The notes below the pieces were generated by a model that saw only the letters and a list, made by a program, of their open reading frames with translations, was not told where the DNA came from and made no database searches. A DNA stretch of 64,000 nt from positions 1,922,001 through 1,986,000 of the forward strand of contig NZ_CP120683.1 of the NCBI RefSeq assembly GCF_030506325.1, written 5' to 3'. Numbering within the stretch: position 1 is the stretch's first letter; every line of letters begins with the position of its first letter. The DNA comes from Tunicatimonas pelagia. GTDB taxonomy: Bacteria > Bacteroidota > Bacteroidia > Cytophagales > Cyclobacteriaceae. The translations under genes were made by a program, and so were the position numbers. Below are positions 37,437 to 46,235 of the stretch, in pieces.

Positions 37437-37760
37437 GCAAATTATTGCAAAATTGCCATTCTCTTATCTAAAAGAAGCATTGTTTTTTTAATATAAAAAG
37501 AAATTTGTTGAAATGGCAAATAAATTGGTAGATAAATAGACATTATCACATGTGAACTCTTATGAAACTTCAAAGAGGCAAAATCCCCTTTTACTAAGAG
37601 AGAGAAGGGGAAAGCTGATTAGTAAAACTTGTTTTACAGACCCATTTGTGATAATCATTAATGAAGAAGGTCTTTCGCTTTGGCGAATTATAAAGCTCAG
37701 GCTGAGAATGAGTCAATAGCAATTCTTATGAGAAGGCCGGGTAAAGCAAAAGGGAAGCCA
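37437..37760. other. Intergenic region between manA and the sigma gene
   Basis: No gene seen in 324 bases. The part next to the sigma gene (37440-37560) is strongly AT-rich and should contain its minus-strand promoter. The part nearer manA contains the hairpin listed at 37584-37611. Confidence 0.5.
37584..37611 (-). terminator. Candidate intrinsic terminator after manA
   Basis: TCCCCTT (37584-37590) and AAGGGGA (37605-37611) form a 7-bp stem with a 14-nt loop. Read on the minus strand, the stem is followed by TTTTG. It lies about 150 nt past the manA stop and before the sigma promoter region, a suitable place to end the Nramp-manA transcript. Confidence 0.4.
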
Positions 37761-38852
37761 CTACGAGGACGTAACTCCTGTCCGGGGTGGAAACGCTAGT
37801 ACTACTTCTAATGGTTCGTCGGCCTGATACGTTACCGTTTCGGTAGCAAAAGGTATCATAAACCGATCTCCCGTTTGCACCGCTAGCTCTTGATCGCCAG
37901 CCCGGAGCGTACCGCTTCCGCCCGTCACGATACCCACGTAGAATGAATCCGCTCGCTTCTCGCACGAGCCACTCACCCGCAAGCGGTGCACACGGAAGCA
38001 AGCAGTTTGCTCGGTGTCGATAAGTACGTACTCTTCCCCTCCGCGTTGTTGATTCAGCATTCGGGGCGAACAAAAGTAGTGCGCCTTGATCTCTTCTACC
38101 GAAGTTTCCTTAAACTCAATCATATCCATTCCGAAGTCAATGCCCCGGTCCATAAACCGGGCCGCTTCCGGCAGCACGTAGCCCCCGCGCTCAAACTCTA
38201 GCCGGGCTACAAAGTCGGTCGGCTCCATGATCTCGATCATCAACACTCCGGGACCGATAGCGTGGGGCATGCCGCCTGGCACAATAAATACATCGCCAGG
38301 CTGTACCGTAATTTTATCAAAACAACTTTCCAGGGTGGCGATGTCCTGCCCGGCTACCGCTCGTTTAAACTCCTCTCGGGGCCGAGGGTGCTGAAACCCC
38401 AGAAAGATGTAAGGTTCTACTTCCGGACGAACAGCTAAGATGACGTAGGCTTCGGTTTTTCCGTGGTTACTGTTAAGGTGCTGCTGAGAAAAAGCCACCG
38501 TGGGGTGCGCCTGAATGTGCAGCCGGATTGACGAATCCAGAAACTTCAGCAGAAACTGCGTTTTGGCTCCGTACTGCGCGTAGTGCGCCGGCCCCACCAG
38601 CTTGTGAGGATGCGCCGACAGCAGTTCGGTAAGCAAGTGCGGCTCACCATCTACCTCTACCCTAGAAAGCCCCTCTTCGGTATGTTCTTCCCGCCCCTGG
38701 TTCACCGCACGGGTGGTGGAGGCAATCCAGTCTTCCGGAAAATGCGAGTCTTGGGGTTCGGCTTTCCCTTCGCGAATATCGAGCATTTTACCACCCAGAT
38801 AGGTACGCCAAACCCGATTGGGAGTTAAAGAAATAATGGTTGGAATCGTCAT
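37761..38852 (-). CDS. manA: Class I mannose-6-phosphate isomerase
   Basis: A 363-aa cupin-fold isomerase that interconverts mannose-6-phosphate and fructose-6-phosphate. Zinc ligands are visible: Q114 and H116 in LHIQAHP, E134 in GKTEAYVILA and H196 in VPGGMPHAIGPG, followed by the family segment MIEIMEPTDFVARLEFERGG. Complete length with a C-terminal cupin half. Its ATG overlaps the stop of the upstream transporter gene by 1 nt (TAATG), so both are made together. It provides mannose-derived sugar phosphates or GDP-mannose precursors. Confidence 0.92.
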   Translation of the reverse strand: MTIPTIISLTPNRVWRTYLGGKMLDIREGKAEPQDSHFPEDWIASTTRAVNQGREEHTEEGLSRVEVDGEPHLLTELLSAHPHKLVGPAHYAQYGAKTQFLLKFLDSSIRLHIQAHPTVAFSQQHLNSNHGKTEAYVILAVRPEVEPYIFLGFQHPRPREEFKRAVAGQDIATLESCFDKITVQPGDVFIVPGGMPHAIGPGVLMIEIMEPTDFVARLEFERGGYVLPEAARFMDRGIDFGMDMIEFKETSVEEIKAHYFCSPRMLNQQRGGEEYVLIDTEQTACFRVHRLRVSGSCEKRADSFYVGIVTGGSGTLRAGDQELAVQTGDRFMIPFATETVTYQADEPLEVVLAFPPRTGVTSS

Positions 38853-40093
38853 TAGATAGATTGTAAGGTGGCAATAATACTGGTGAAGCTAAGGTAACTC
38901 ATCACCAGCGCAAAAGCGAATACTAACAGCAACACACCGTTGGTAAATAGAGAAAAGCGCCGTTCACCCATCAATGACTCCCGATTTCCCAGCAGCGCAA
39001 TACACGCCACAGTGGCGGGTAACACTAAGGCTCCGAAGGCCTGGGAGGTAATCATAATAGCAATAGGCTTGGCGTTAAAAATCGGTACGACTAATCCTAA
39101 GCCAGACATGACCAGGGCGATGATCCGGTAGCTGGGCCGTTTGAGGTTCGGCTTACGACCGTAGTAGTCGTCCAGCAGCCAAGGCAGCAGGGCCACATTA
39201 GGAAATTGTGACGAGACACCCGCCGCTATCAGCCCTACGGTGAAGATGGTGACTGCCAGCGGCCCGGCTAGCGGTTCCAGTAGATTGATCATCTCGGTCA
39301 CATTAGTGAGGGTAACACCCTGAACGTACAGGGTTCCGGCGGCCGCGGCCATGATAGAGCCGCTCACCACAAACATCAGAAAGCCTGAGAAAAGCGCGTC
39401 GCGTTGCTGAATACGCAAATCGGCCATCGTCCAGTTCGCTTCTTTCACCAGAGTGGTTCGCAGAATGAACAAGCCCGAAAACAGTGTAGTACCTACCATA
39501 GACGCAACCACCAAAAACGAGTTTTTGTCGGATCCGGCCTCCGGAATATTGGGCACCATACCGTGGGCTATGTCCGCCAACGGCGGGGTAAGTACCAGAA
39601 AATTAATCAAAAAACAGATCGCCATGATGCCCACAAACACCGCCAGCACGTTCTGGAATACTTCAGTATTACCTCGCAGGAAGATCAGGTACACCACTGC
39701 CACAAAAAACAGAGCAAAATAAAGCGGGTCAATGCCCCCGTCGATCACTCCCTTTGACCATTCGTAACAGACGTTGCCGATAATCCCCATCACGCCGATA
39801 ATGCTACCACATACGTGAGCCGTTAGCGTAATTACGAAGAACCAGCCCACGGCGGGGTGCAGATGGTTACGGAAAGCCTGGAGGGCGGTCTCGCCCGATA
39901 CGATGGTAAACTTGCCGAATAAGTTAATCAGAAAATAGGTAATAGCACAGGATAGAAAGATAGCCCACAATAGCCCCATACCATAGTCAGCCCCGGCCTT
40001 GGCCATGGCGGTCACGCTACCAGTGCCTACGGTGAATCCAAATAAGAAGATGCCGGGTAATAGCGATTTGAGGAACTTCTGTAACTTACTCAT
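38852..40093 (-). CDS. Nramp-related membrane transporter lacking the canonical metal motifs
   Basis: A 413-aa protein with about 11 membrane helices and the Nramp fold pattern (SLLPGIFLFGFTVGTGSVTA in helix 1, GAAxGVSSQFPNVALLPWLL-like late segment). The usual helix-1 DPGN is replaced by GTGS and the helix-6 MPH by MVG (VASMVGTTLFSGLFI), so the standard Mn/Fe site is absent. It may carry another cation or a different solute. It is translationally coupled to manA, which may hint at a link to sugar metabolism. Fold assignment is confident; substrate is not. Confidence 0.75.
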   Translation of the reverse strand: MSKLQKFLKSLLPGIFLFGFTVGTGSVTAMAKAGADYGMGLLWAIFLSCAITYFLINLFGKFTIVSGETALQAFRNHLHPAVGWFFVITLTAHVCGSIIGVMGIIGNVCYEWSKGVIDGGIDPLYFALFFVAVVYLIFLRGNTEVFQNVLAVFVGIMAICFLINFLVLTPPLADIAHGMVPNIPEAGSDKNSFLVVASMVGTTLFSGLFILRTTLVKEANWTMADLRIQQRDALFSGFLMFVVSGSIMAAAAGTLYVQGVTLTNVTEMINLLEPLAGPLAVTIFTVGLIAAGVSSQFPNVALLPWLLDDYYGRKPNLKRPSYRIIALVMSGLGLVVPIFNAKPIAIMITSQAFGALVLPATVACIALLGNRESLMGERRFSLFTNGVLLLVFAFALVMSYLSFTSIIATLQSI

Positions 40094-40203
40094 AGGATTA
40101 GCACCTCGGGATAAGGCGATGCCTACCGGTTAGTGTTAATTGTTTTAGGAGAAAACATGAAAAGATAAGTAGAATATTCATGATTTCTTGGTTAATTACA
40201 TAA

Positions 40204-40413
40204 AACATACAAACGATCTATCCTATTTCCTTCTTTCAACTAGTCACTGGGGGTTGTCAGCCCATCAAAGACGGCTCCCCGCGGAAAGTGTTCAAGAGAA
40301 AGGACATCTTTGTCGGTGGATTTAAGATTATTCACCCCGACGACGTGGCCTACGCCATCATAGAGCAGATAAAGCATCCCGTTAACCATAAGATCACGGG
40401 GGTGTGGTACTGA
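40204..40413 (+). pseudogene. C-terminal remnant of an enzyme, possibly a short-chain dehydrogenase
   Basis: An open frame from just after a TAA (40201) to TGA (40411-40413) with no start codon. The last ~50 codons read like a protein end: KVFKRKDIFVGGFKIIHPDD, then VAYAIIEQIKHP and ITGVWY. The PDDVAxAI pattern resembles the C-terminal part of short-chain dehydrogenases. Upstream codons (40204-40239) lose that character, so the 5' part of the gene is gone. The remnant stops 5 nt from the end of the convergent oxidoreductase gene. The rest of the 40094-40418 gap holds nothing else recognisable. Confidence 0.4.
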
Positions 40414-40418
40414 CCAGC

Positions 40419-41360
40419 CTAGCCCATATTCACTACCACTTTACCGGTCGTTCCTCCTCTTTCAGCGTATTCATACGCCTGCTGTATATCTTCCAACGGA
40501 AACGTCCGATCAATCATTATCTCAAATCCATTCGCCGCGTGCTTCACCAGTTCGCTCAGGCGGTGTTGGTCCGGGCTGCCTAAAATAACCCGGTGCTTCT
40601 TACCCCCGAACGTGCTGCCAACCAAGCTTTGGATAATTTGTGGCAACGTTGGCGTAGGATTTAAAAAGATACCCTTAGTATTCAGCAGCCGCTTCGCCTC
40701 CTGAAATGATAACCTATCCGCCGTGTCAAATACCACGTCATACGTATCAGTCAGCTCACTGAGCTTCTGCTGACGGTAGTCGATCACCCGTTGGCACCCC
40801 AGTTGCTTCGCCAACTCCTGGTGAGCCTTGCTACAGACCCCAGTCACCGATAGTCCATAGCTATTGGCCAGGTAGGTAGCCCACATGCCCATGTTGCCTG
40901 TGCATCCATTGATGAGGATGGATTGACCGGCCTTTATCTTCGCCCTAGCGAACAAGCCCAGGTGAGCAGCCGTGCCCACCACTGCCAGGGAGGCAGCCTG
41001 CTCAAAGCTGATACTATCAGGCTTTATCGCAATTAGATCCGGAGTCACCACCACCAGCTCCTGCATGGCTCCGCCCTTCTTTTTGTTAACAAACCCCAGC
41101 ACTTCATCCCCAGGTTTAATATTTTGCACCTTCTGGCCAACTGATTGAACGACGCCCGAAAATTCACCCCCTACGTACTGGGGGAATTTCTTGCCTGACA
41201 TCATCTTCATTTCCCCTCTTCTGAGCTTTCCGTCAATGGGATTAATGGAGGCAGCTTTAACCGCTACCAGCACTTCGTGATCTTGGTGAGAAGGGGTAGG
41301 AACCTCAGCTACTTCTAACTGCTCGGTTCCGCCAAACTGATTATATCGTACTGCTTTCAT
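40419..41360 (-). CDS. MDR-family NAD(P)-dependent oxidoreductase (quinone-oxidoreductase-like)
   Basis: A 313-aa medium-chain dehydrogenase/reductase. A GroES-like N-terminus (KAASINPIDGKLRRG, GGEFSGVVQSVGQKV) precedes a Rossmann domain with ILINGCTGNMGMWATYLAN. The zinc-binding Cys/His set of alcohol dehydrogenases is missing, which points to the zinc-independent quinone oxidoreductase branch. It lies 54 nt downstream of an AraC-type regulator on the same strand, so the pair may form a small stress or redox operon. Substrate unknown. Confidence 0.85.
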   Translation of the reverse strand: MKAVRYNQFGGTEQLEVAEVPTPSHQDHEVLVAVKAASINPIDGKLRRGEMKMMSGKKFPQYVGGEFSGVVQSVGQKVQNIKPGDEVLGFVNKKKGGAMQELVVVTPDLIAIKPDSISFEQAASLAVVGTAAHLGLFARAKIKAGQSILINGCTGNMGMWATYLANSYGLSVTGVCSKAHQELAKQLGCQRVIDYRQQKLSELTDTYDVVFDTADRLSFQEAKRLLNTKGIFLNPTPTLPQIIQSLVGSTFGGKKHRVILGSPDQHRLSELVKHAANGFEIMIDRTFPLEDIQQAYEYAERGGTTGKVVVNMG

Positions 41361-41414
41361 CCTCTTGTTTTAGTACTGCGCCACGTTGACAGCCCAAAAC
41401 TAACGAGCGGTTCT

Positions 41415-42161
41415 TCACCAAACTTGTATCAGTTTACTGTTTTTGCGGAAGACCCGGGGAGGCACCCCGATCATCTGCTGCATGTATTTATTGAAGTTAG
41501 AAGCGTCGTAAAATCCGGTTTCCAGGGCGATCTCCGTGATGGTTTTGGTGTCGTCCTCCAGCAGCAACCGTAGAGCTGCCTTCAGTCGGTTCCACAGCAA
41601 AAACTGCGAAAGGCTACTTCCTACCTGTTCTTTGAATAGGGCTGATAAACGAGAAGAAGACAAGGCCACCGAATCGGCCAGGGTTGCCGTACTGAGCATC
41701 GACCAATCGGGAGACGTTTGTACGATTTGTAAAGCGGCCAGTACCCGTTCGTCCATGATATTGATGACGGTTCGCTGCGCCATCTGCGCCAATAATAGTT
41801 CAACCCCGATAACAGACGACTTGCTATCCAACAAACCCATCCACTCGAGCAGGTGGCGACGTTCGCGAAAAACCCTCACGGGCCGCTCCGCCAGCGATTG
41901 AAGTAAGTACTGCCCCACTCGGGAATGAGGTTCGGCGTTGATAATGGTAAAAGCTCCAACCACCGAAGTACAGCGGTGGGCTACCTGGGGTCTGATCACG
42001 AAGCCGACGATATTTTGGTAAAATGTGCTATCGATCCGTGAGTTGAACGGTTGGTCTTGCGCGTATACCCACTGTAGCGAGGCGTGACGATGAATCTCAA
42101 CGTCTAAGCTGTGCGTGACAAAAGATATCGTACTGCCTCCGAAGGTTTCTGTTTTTTCCAT
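41415..42161 (-). CDS. AraC-family transcriptional regulator
   Basis: A 248-aa regulator with an N-terminal ligand-type domain and C-terminal double helix-turn-helix at ~150-245 (TLADSVALSSSRLSALFKEQ, ITEIALETGFYDASNFNKYM, GVPPRVFRKN). It likely controls the oxidoreductase gene transcribed with it. Only about 60 nt separate its start from the left end of an insertion sequence, so its original upstream control region may have been displaced. Confidence 0.88.
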   Translation of the reverse strand: MEKTETFGGSTISFVTHSLDVEIHRHASLQWVYAQDQPFNSRIDSTFYQNIVGFVIRPQVAHRCTSVVGAFTIINAEPHSRVGQYLLQSLAERPVRVFRERRHLLEWMGLLDSKSSVIGVELLLAQMAQRTVINIMDERVLAALQIVQTSPDWSMLSTATLADSVALSSSRLSALFKEQVGSSLSQFLLWNRLKAALRLLLEDDTKTITEIALETGFYDASNFNKYMQQMIGVPPRVFRKNSKLIQVW

Positions 42162-42226
42162 AACATTCGTTACTTTACAACCAACATTTGGCCATCCAAG
42201 GTGGAAAGTTAGCCATAAAACTACCT

Positions 42227-43686
42227 AGTCAACCCTGAAGAAGTCTCATATTCGCATCTGCTGCATTCATCAGAGTGTAAATCCACCGTTGCAGCCAGTG
42301 GACAAAAATGGTGTTTTGCTTTCTGATCCAACTTTTCAGATTGAAGGCCATAGCCGCTAGATTGAGATTGATTTCATCGCCCAAAAAGCTCTTGAGATAG
42401 TTTCTTTCTAATCGGAAACCTTGTTTGGTGTGACCAATGACTGGCTCAATAGCCGCTCGGCGACGGAACTTCTTTCTAGTTTTCTGTTTCTGATAATTAT
42501 TTCTATGTTTTTTAGCTTTGGGAATACTGATCTGCGTGGAGCCGACCCTAGCCTTACCCCGATAGCCTCGGTCGCAAATACCCTCTTTGGGACGTTGCCC
42601 AGAAGCGCGTTCGACGGCATTTAGTGTCTCTTCCAGGGTGTGACTGTCATGGGGATTCCCCTTGAAGCTGGCTACCCCGACAATTAAATTACTTTCTTTG
42701 GTCAAGGCCAGGGATGCTTTACTGCCAAACTCGTATTTCTTCGCTACTTTGCCTTTGATGATGCAAGCTACATCAGGTTCGTGTAGGCTGTAGATTTTGT
42801 TTTTATCTGTGCGCTGTTGTTTAATGACTCGTTCAAAACGCTTCAATACATTCCGATGGTAGGCTAATGAGCCAGTAGGAAGCTTACGGCGCAACTCTCG
42901 GATGAGTCGCCCGGCAATGGTTTTCAGGCTACGTAAGGAAGACCTAGCTTTCTTGCGGTTCTTAGGGTGGGTCGCAAAACGTTGATTGAGTAGGTGTGAC
43001 TTGACCACTCTTCGGTAGGATTGTCGCAGTTGAATACCTTCTTTGGAAGCTATCTTGCGACACTTATCAATCACCCTAACTGCTAACTTGGCATCTGTGG
43101 GATACGTAATGTTCTTCTCTTGGACAGTCGTGTCAATGAGCACCTGATCTACTTTTCGCACTGCTTCGGGATGAATATGCAGCGAATAGGACAGTAATTT
43201 TTCAGCCCCTTCTTTACCGATACGTTTTCGGAAGTAGACCAGATCAGTAGGATGGCAAGGCGCTTCCCACTGAAAAGTAGCCATGCCACAGAAAAATTGG
43301 TAATACGGATTCTCGCACCAACGTTCTACCAAGACTTCATCACTGAGATTTTCTAACTGCTTCAACATCAGCAGCCCGACCATTAATCGTATTGGTTTGG
43401 CCGGTTGCCCTAGCTTAGAATAGTAGCCTTCAAAGTCCTTCTCAATAGCAGCCCAAGGTAGTCGCTGAGCTAATTGATACAGGCGATTGTTCGGATTAAG
43501 GCAATCAATCAAATCAGTAGTAAACAGTGACGTTTGCTGCTGGTTAGGCGAGTCGCTTTTCATAAATATTGCAAGCTTTTGAAGCAAGGTAAGCAGAAAC
43601 TGGCAAATTTAATGAGCTTTGTTGCGTCATTTTATGTCGCATTTTATTTGATAATCAATTCTTTAGATACTTCTTCAGGGTTGACT
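42227..43686 (-). mobile_element. Intact IS5-type insertion sequence with inverted repeats and 4-bp target duplication
   Basis: Perfect 18-bp terminal inverted repeats: AGTCAACCCTGAAGAAGT at 42227-42244 and its complement at 43669-43686. ACCT flanks both ends (42223-42226 and 43687-43690), consistent with a 4-bp target duplication. Total 1460 bp with a single transposase gene on the minus strand. Both repeats and the gene are undamaged, so the insertion looks recent. Because the outer bases are TA on both sides, the exact end could shift by one base. Confidence 0.88.
42229..43587 (-). CDS. IS5-family DDE transposase
   Basis: A 452-aa transposase: N-terminal DUF772-like part (PAKPIRLMVGLLMLKQLENL, RWCENPYYQFFCG), catalytic Asp in KVDQVLIDTTVQEKN, second Asp in GICDRGYRGKA and Glu in RRRAAIEPVIGHTKQGFRLE. 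Length and motifs are complete, so it should be active. The stop codon and last codons (RLLQG) lie inside the terminal inverted repeat. A second ATG at codon 9 is a possible start. Confidence 0.9.
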   Translation of the reverse strand: MLQKLAIFMKSDSPNQQQTSLFTTDLIDCLNPNNRLYQLAQRLPWAAIEKDFEGYYSKLGQPAKPIRLMVGLLMLKQLENLSDEVLVERWCENPYYQFFCGMATFQWEAPCHPTDLVYFRKRIGKEGAEKLLSYSLHIHPEAVRKVDQVLIDTTVQEKNITYPTDAKLAVRVIDKCRKIASKEGIQLRQSYRRVVKSHLLNQRFATHPKNRKKARSSLRSLKTIAGRLIRELRRKLPTGSLAYHRNVLKRFERVIKQQRTDKNKIYSLHEPDVACIIKGKVAKKYEFGSKASLALTKESNLIVGVASFKGNPHDSHTLEETLNAVERASGQRPKEGICDRGYRGKARVGSTQISIPKAKKHRNNYQKQKTRKKFRRRAAIEPVIGHTKQGFRLERNYLKSFLGDEINLNLAAMAFNLKSWIRKQNTIFVHWLQRWIYTLMNAADANMRLLQG

Positions 43687-43814
43687 ACCTAACCTGCTGT
43701 ACCGCAAATAATTGAAGGCTTCATAAATTCTTCTGGCCAGACTGTTTGAAGCTCGACTTATGGCCGTAGTAGTAGCCAGTAGTTAAGAAGCTTCTGACTT
43801 TTATAATCATCGGA

Positions 43815-45131
43815 TTAGTCTTGTCGGATTGCTTCAGTCGGTGGTAGCCAGGCGGGTCCTACTTCCTGGTATGATAGCGGAGAAGGCCGGGGGGTATTAA
43901 TTGGCGCTTGGCGTACTCCCGCTTTTATATTGCTTGTGGATAGAGTGGCCTTTCCTTCGCCTACGTTGTCTATCCATTGAATATTTTTCAGGTCGTCAGT
44001 ATCTTGATAATACATAACTCCATTATTAGTTTGTATTTTGTTATTGCGAATGATAATGTCGTGAATGAACGCTGGACGGTCGCCAATGCGAATGCCCTGT
44101 TCCATGGAATTAACAATTGTATTACCCTCTATCACGCAGTCGTAGGTCTCAGCGTACTTATCACCGTCACCGCCTAGCAAGCGAATACCGAGCACATTAT
44201 TTTGTAGGTAGTTCTCCCGGATGATATGCCCTGTACCGTAGGCCCGAATGCTACCCCGATCCATGTAGTTATATTCCACAATACAGTCGTTACCGCCCCG
44301 CAGTACCAGCTCTTTGTCCGGCTCATTACGGATGAAGATATTATACCGAAAAGTATTTCCCTTTGATTTATTAGAGATAAGTTCGCGATCGGCATCGCCG
44401 CGCATGTTCTCAATTAAGTTGTATTCTACCAACGTACGATGCTCGTGCTCGTAGTGTTGTTTTCCCTGCCCTACCTGAATGGGTTCCTGCCCGTTGAATA
44501 ACCCGTCTTCTTGGGTGCCATTGATCCAGTTGTGGTGAATATGATTATCCGTATTACCCGCCCCTCCGTCAATACCAATTCCTTGTCCGACGATGTTTTC
44601 CAGATAATTGTGGTGGACTTGGTTGTTAGTGCTACCATTCGTCACCGATATGATATGTATCCATTTATGATGACCGCAGGTAAAAAAGGCGGAGTGGCGA
44701 ACCTCACAGTAATTAGCACTATCCAGCAGGATAACTTCATTTACTGTATCATTCATCTGAGGTACCTTGGAAAAAGTAAATCCATCCAGGATGATATAAT
44801 CAGCCGCTATACGAATGCCGGAGTTTCCGGTGAATTTAACTTTGCCTCCTTGCGCAGCCGAGAAAACAATAGGTCGTTGAGTAGCCCCTGCGGTCGTTAT
44901 GGTAAGCTGAACATTCTCGTATTCACCGTTCTGTAATACTACCGAATCGCCAGGTTGAGCTTGGTTAAGATACTGTTGGGCTTCTGAGCCCGAGCGCGCT
45001 TGGTAGGTAGTTCCATGAGCTGATGTTATACAACCAAATGCTGCTATAGCTGCCATTAGCGCAACATAAAACGGTTGGCCTTTCCGGTACACTAGCCGGA
45101 AATGAATAAAAGTGTCTGATTTTACACCCAT
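43815..45131 (-). CDS. PL6 family polysaccharide lyase without T9SS tail
   Basis: A 438-aa right-handed beta-helix lyase of the chondroitinase B/alginate lyase family. The predicted catalytic base K255 is in ELISNKSKGNTFRYN and the acid R278 in LVLRGGNDC, both as in known PL6 enzymes. PL6 members cleave alginate or dermatan sulfate by beta-elimination. The N-terminus has a membrane-type segment (~22-40) ending in SAHG. Unlike the other PL6 genes here it has no C-terminal sorting domain, so it may act in the periplasm or be exported by another route. It is divergent from the DUF1961 gene (102 nt apart). Confidence 0.88.
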   Translation of the reverse strand: MGVKSDTFIHFRLVYRKGQPFYVALMAAIAAFGCITSAHGTTYQARSGSEAQQYLNQAQPGDSVVLQNGEYENVQLTITTAGATQRPIVFSAAQGGKVKFTGNSGIRIAADYIILDGFTFSKVPQMNDTVNEVILLDSANYCEVRHSAFFTCGHHKWIHIISVTNGSTNNQVHHNYLENIVGQGIGIDGGAGNTDNHIHHNWINGTQEDGLFNGQEPIQVGQGKQHYEHEHRTLVEYNLIENMRGDADRELISNKSKGNTFRYNIFIRNEPDKELVLRGGNDCIVEYNYMDRGSIRAYGTGHIIRENYLQNNVLGIRLLGGDGDKYAETYDCVIEGNTIVNSMEQGIRIGDRPAFIHDIIIRNNKIQTNNGVMYYQDTDDLKNIQWIDNVGEGKATLSTSNIKAGVRQAPINTPRPSPLSYQEVGPAWLPPTEAIRQD

Positions 45132-45233
45132 AGAAAAAATGTTAAAGCCCTAGCAATAATGAGAATATAGCCAACTTACACTATTTTTAGCAAGATTTTT
45201 AATGAGCTGATTACTGTTTGCCCAATTAAATTT

Positions 45234-46031
45234 ATGAAGTACCTAGTTTTCGTTCTTTGTTGTTGGTGTGTTAGTATTACTCAGACGTGTGCTCAAACAC
45301 CAGACTCTATTTACCGTTCGCTGGAACAGTTAGCGTGGAAGCCCATATTGGCCGACACGGGGCAAACCGATTGGCAACAGCACTGGTCGGTCGATGGAGA
45401 CCGGGCTACTCTCAAAGCAACTCCCCAAGGAAGACTTTTTTGCGCGGGCCCAATCGCCTACGACAATGGCTCACACGCCGTGATGTGGACCAAACAAAGC
45501 TTTAGCGGCCCTATCAAGGTTGAGTACGACTACGTACGGGCCGACGATATCAGCCGATTTGTGAATATCATTTATGTGCAGGCGACGGGTATTGGCGAGC
45601 CACCCTACACCAAGGATATCAGTGAGTGGGATTCGTTGCGAACTATCCCGACCATGAGTAAGTATTTTACGTACATGAACGCCTACCATATTAGCTTTGC
45701 CGCCTTCGACATGGACAATGAGGATCCTGATAATGACTATGTACGCGCGCGACGCTATCCGGTAGCTCCCGATGGCAATTTTACTGAAGATACCGCTCTG
45801 AAGCCGGACTATACCCAAACCGGGCTGTTTAAGCCGGGAGTACGATACCACATTACGATTATTAAAAATAACAACCATCTGACGATGCACGTAGAGGGGG
45901 ATGAAAAATCTTCGCTATTCTACTGGGATACTTCCGCTTTCCCTCCTGTAGAAGCTGGTTGGGTAGGATTCCGTCATATGTATACCCGCTGCGCTAAGTA
46001 CGATAACGTCAGAATTTACGGGTTACCCTGA
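45234..46031 (+). CDS. DUF1961 family exported protein (jelly-roll fold)
   Basis: A 265-aa protein with a signal peptide (cleavage after TCAQ) and the DUF1961 pattern: GRLFCAGPIAYDNGSHAVMW, FSGPIKVEYDYVRAD and a final WVGFRHMYTRCAKYDNVRIY. DUF1961 proteins have a concanavalin-like fold and occur in polysaccharide-degradation loci; a lyase, hydrolase or binding role is possible. It is the only + strand gene in the polyuronate region and diverges from the PL6 gene at 43815, so the two may share a control region. Confidence 0.75.
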   Translation: MKYLVFVLCCWCVSITQTCAQTPDSIYRSLEQLAWKPILADTGQTDWQQHWSVDGDRATLKATPQGRLFCAGPIAYDNGSHAVMWTKQSFSGPIKVEYDYVRADDISRFVNIIYVQATGIGEPPYTKDISEWDSLRTIPTMSKYFTYMNAYHISFAAFDMDNEDPDNDYVRARRYPVAPDGNFTEDTALKPDYTQTGLFKPGVRYHITIIKNNNHLTMHVEGDEKSSLFYWDTSAFPPVEAGWVGFRHMYTRCAKYDNVRIYGLP

Positions 46032-46081
46032 AGAAAGTAAGCAATACGCTGAATACGATTAAGAAAAGACGAGTTTCAGTC

Positions 46082-46136
46082 ATGAGCAGTAGGTAGAGAG
46101 GCTGAAGGAGGTGCAGCTTCTCCACCTACTGCTCAT
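46082..46136. terminator. Strong bidirectional hairpin between convergent genes
   Basis: A perfect 13-bp inverted repeat (ATGAGCAGTAGGT at 46082-46094, ACCTACTGCTCAT at 46124-46136) continues inward for ten more positions with one mismatch and one G-T pair, leaving a 9-nt loop (46105-46113). It lies between the stops of the convergent DUF1961 (46031) and beta-helix (46236) genes, so it probably terminates both transcripts. The flanking T/A runs are short. Confidence 0.7.
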
Positions 46137-46235
46137 AAAATATAACCACACTTGATAAACCTCTTCTGAGTTCACGGCGTAGCTGACCGCTTCGTTCATC
46201 TAGGAATAGATTCGTATTTTTTTGTTTACTAGCCG

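Noticed and set aside
44511-44936. Plus-strand frames of 70-185 codons opposite the PL6, GH9 and beta-helix genes
   Set aside because: Antisense to Asn/Gly-rich repeats, which naturally lack stops on the other strand; valine-rich with no domain.
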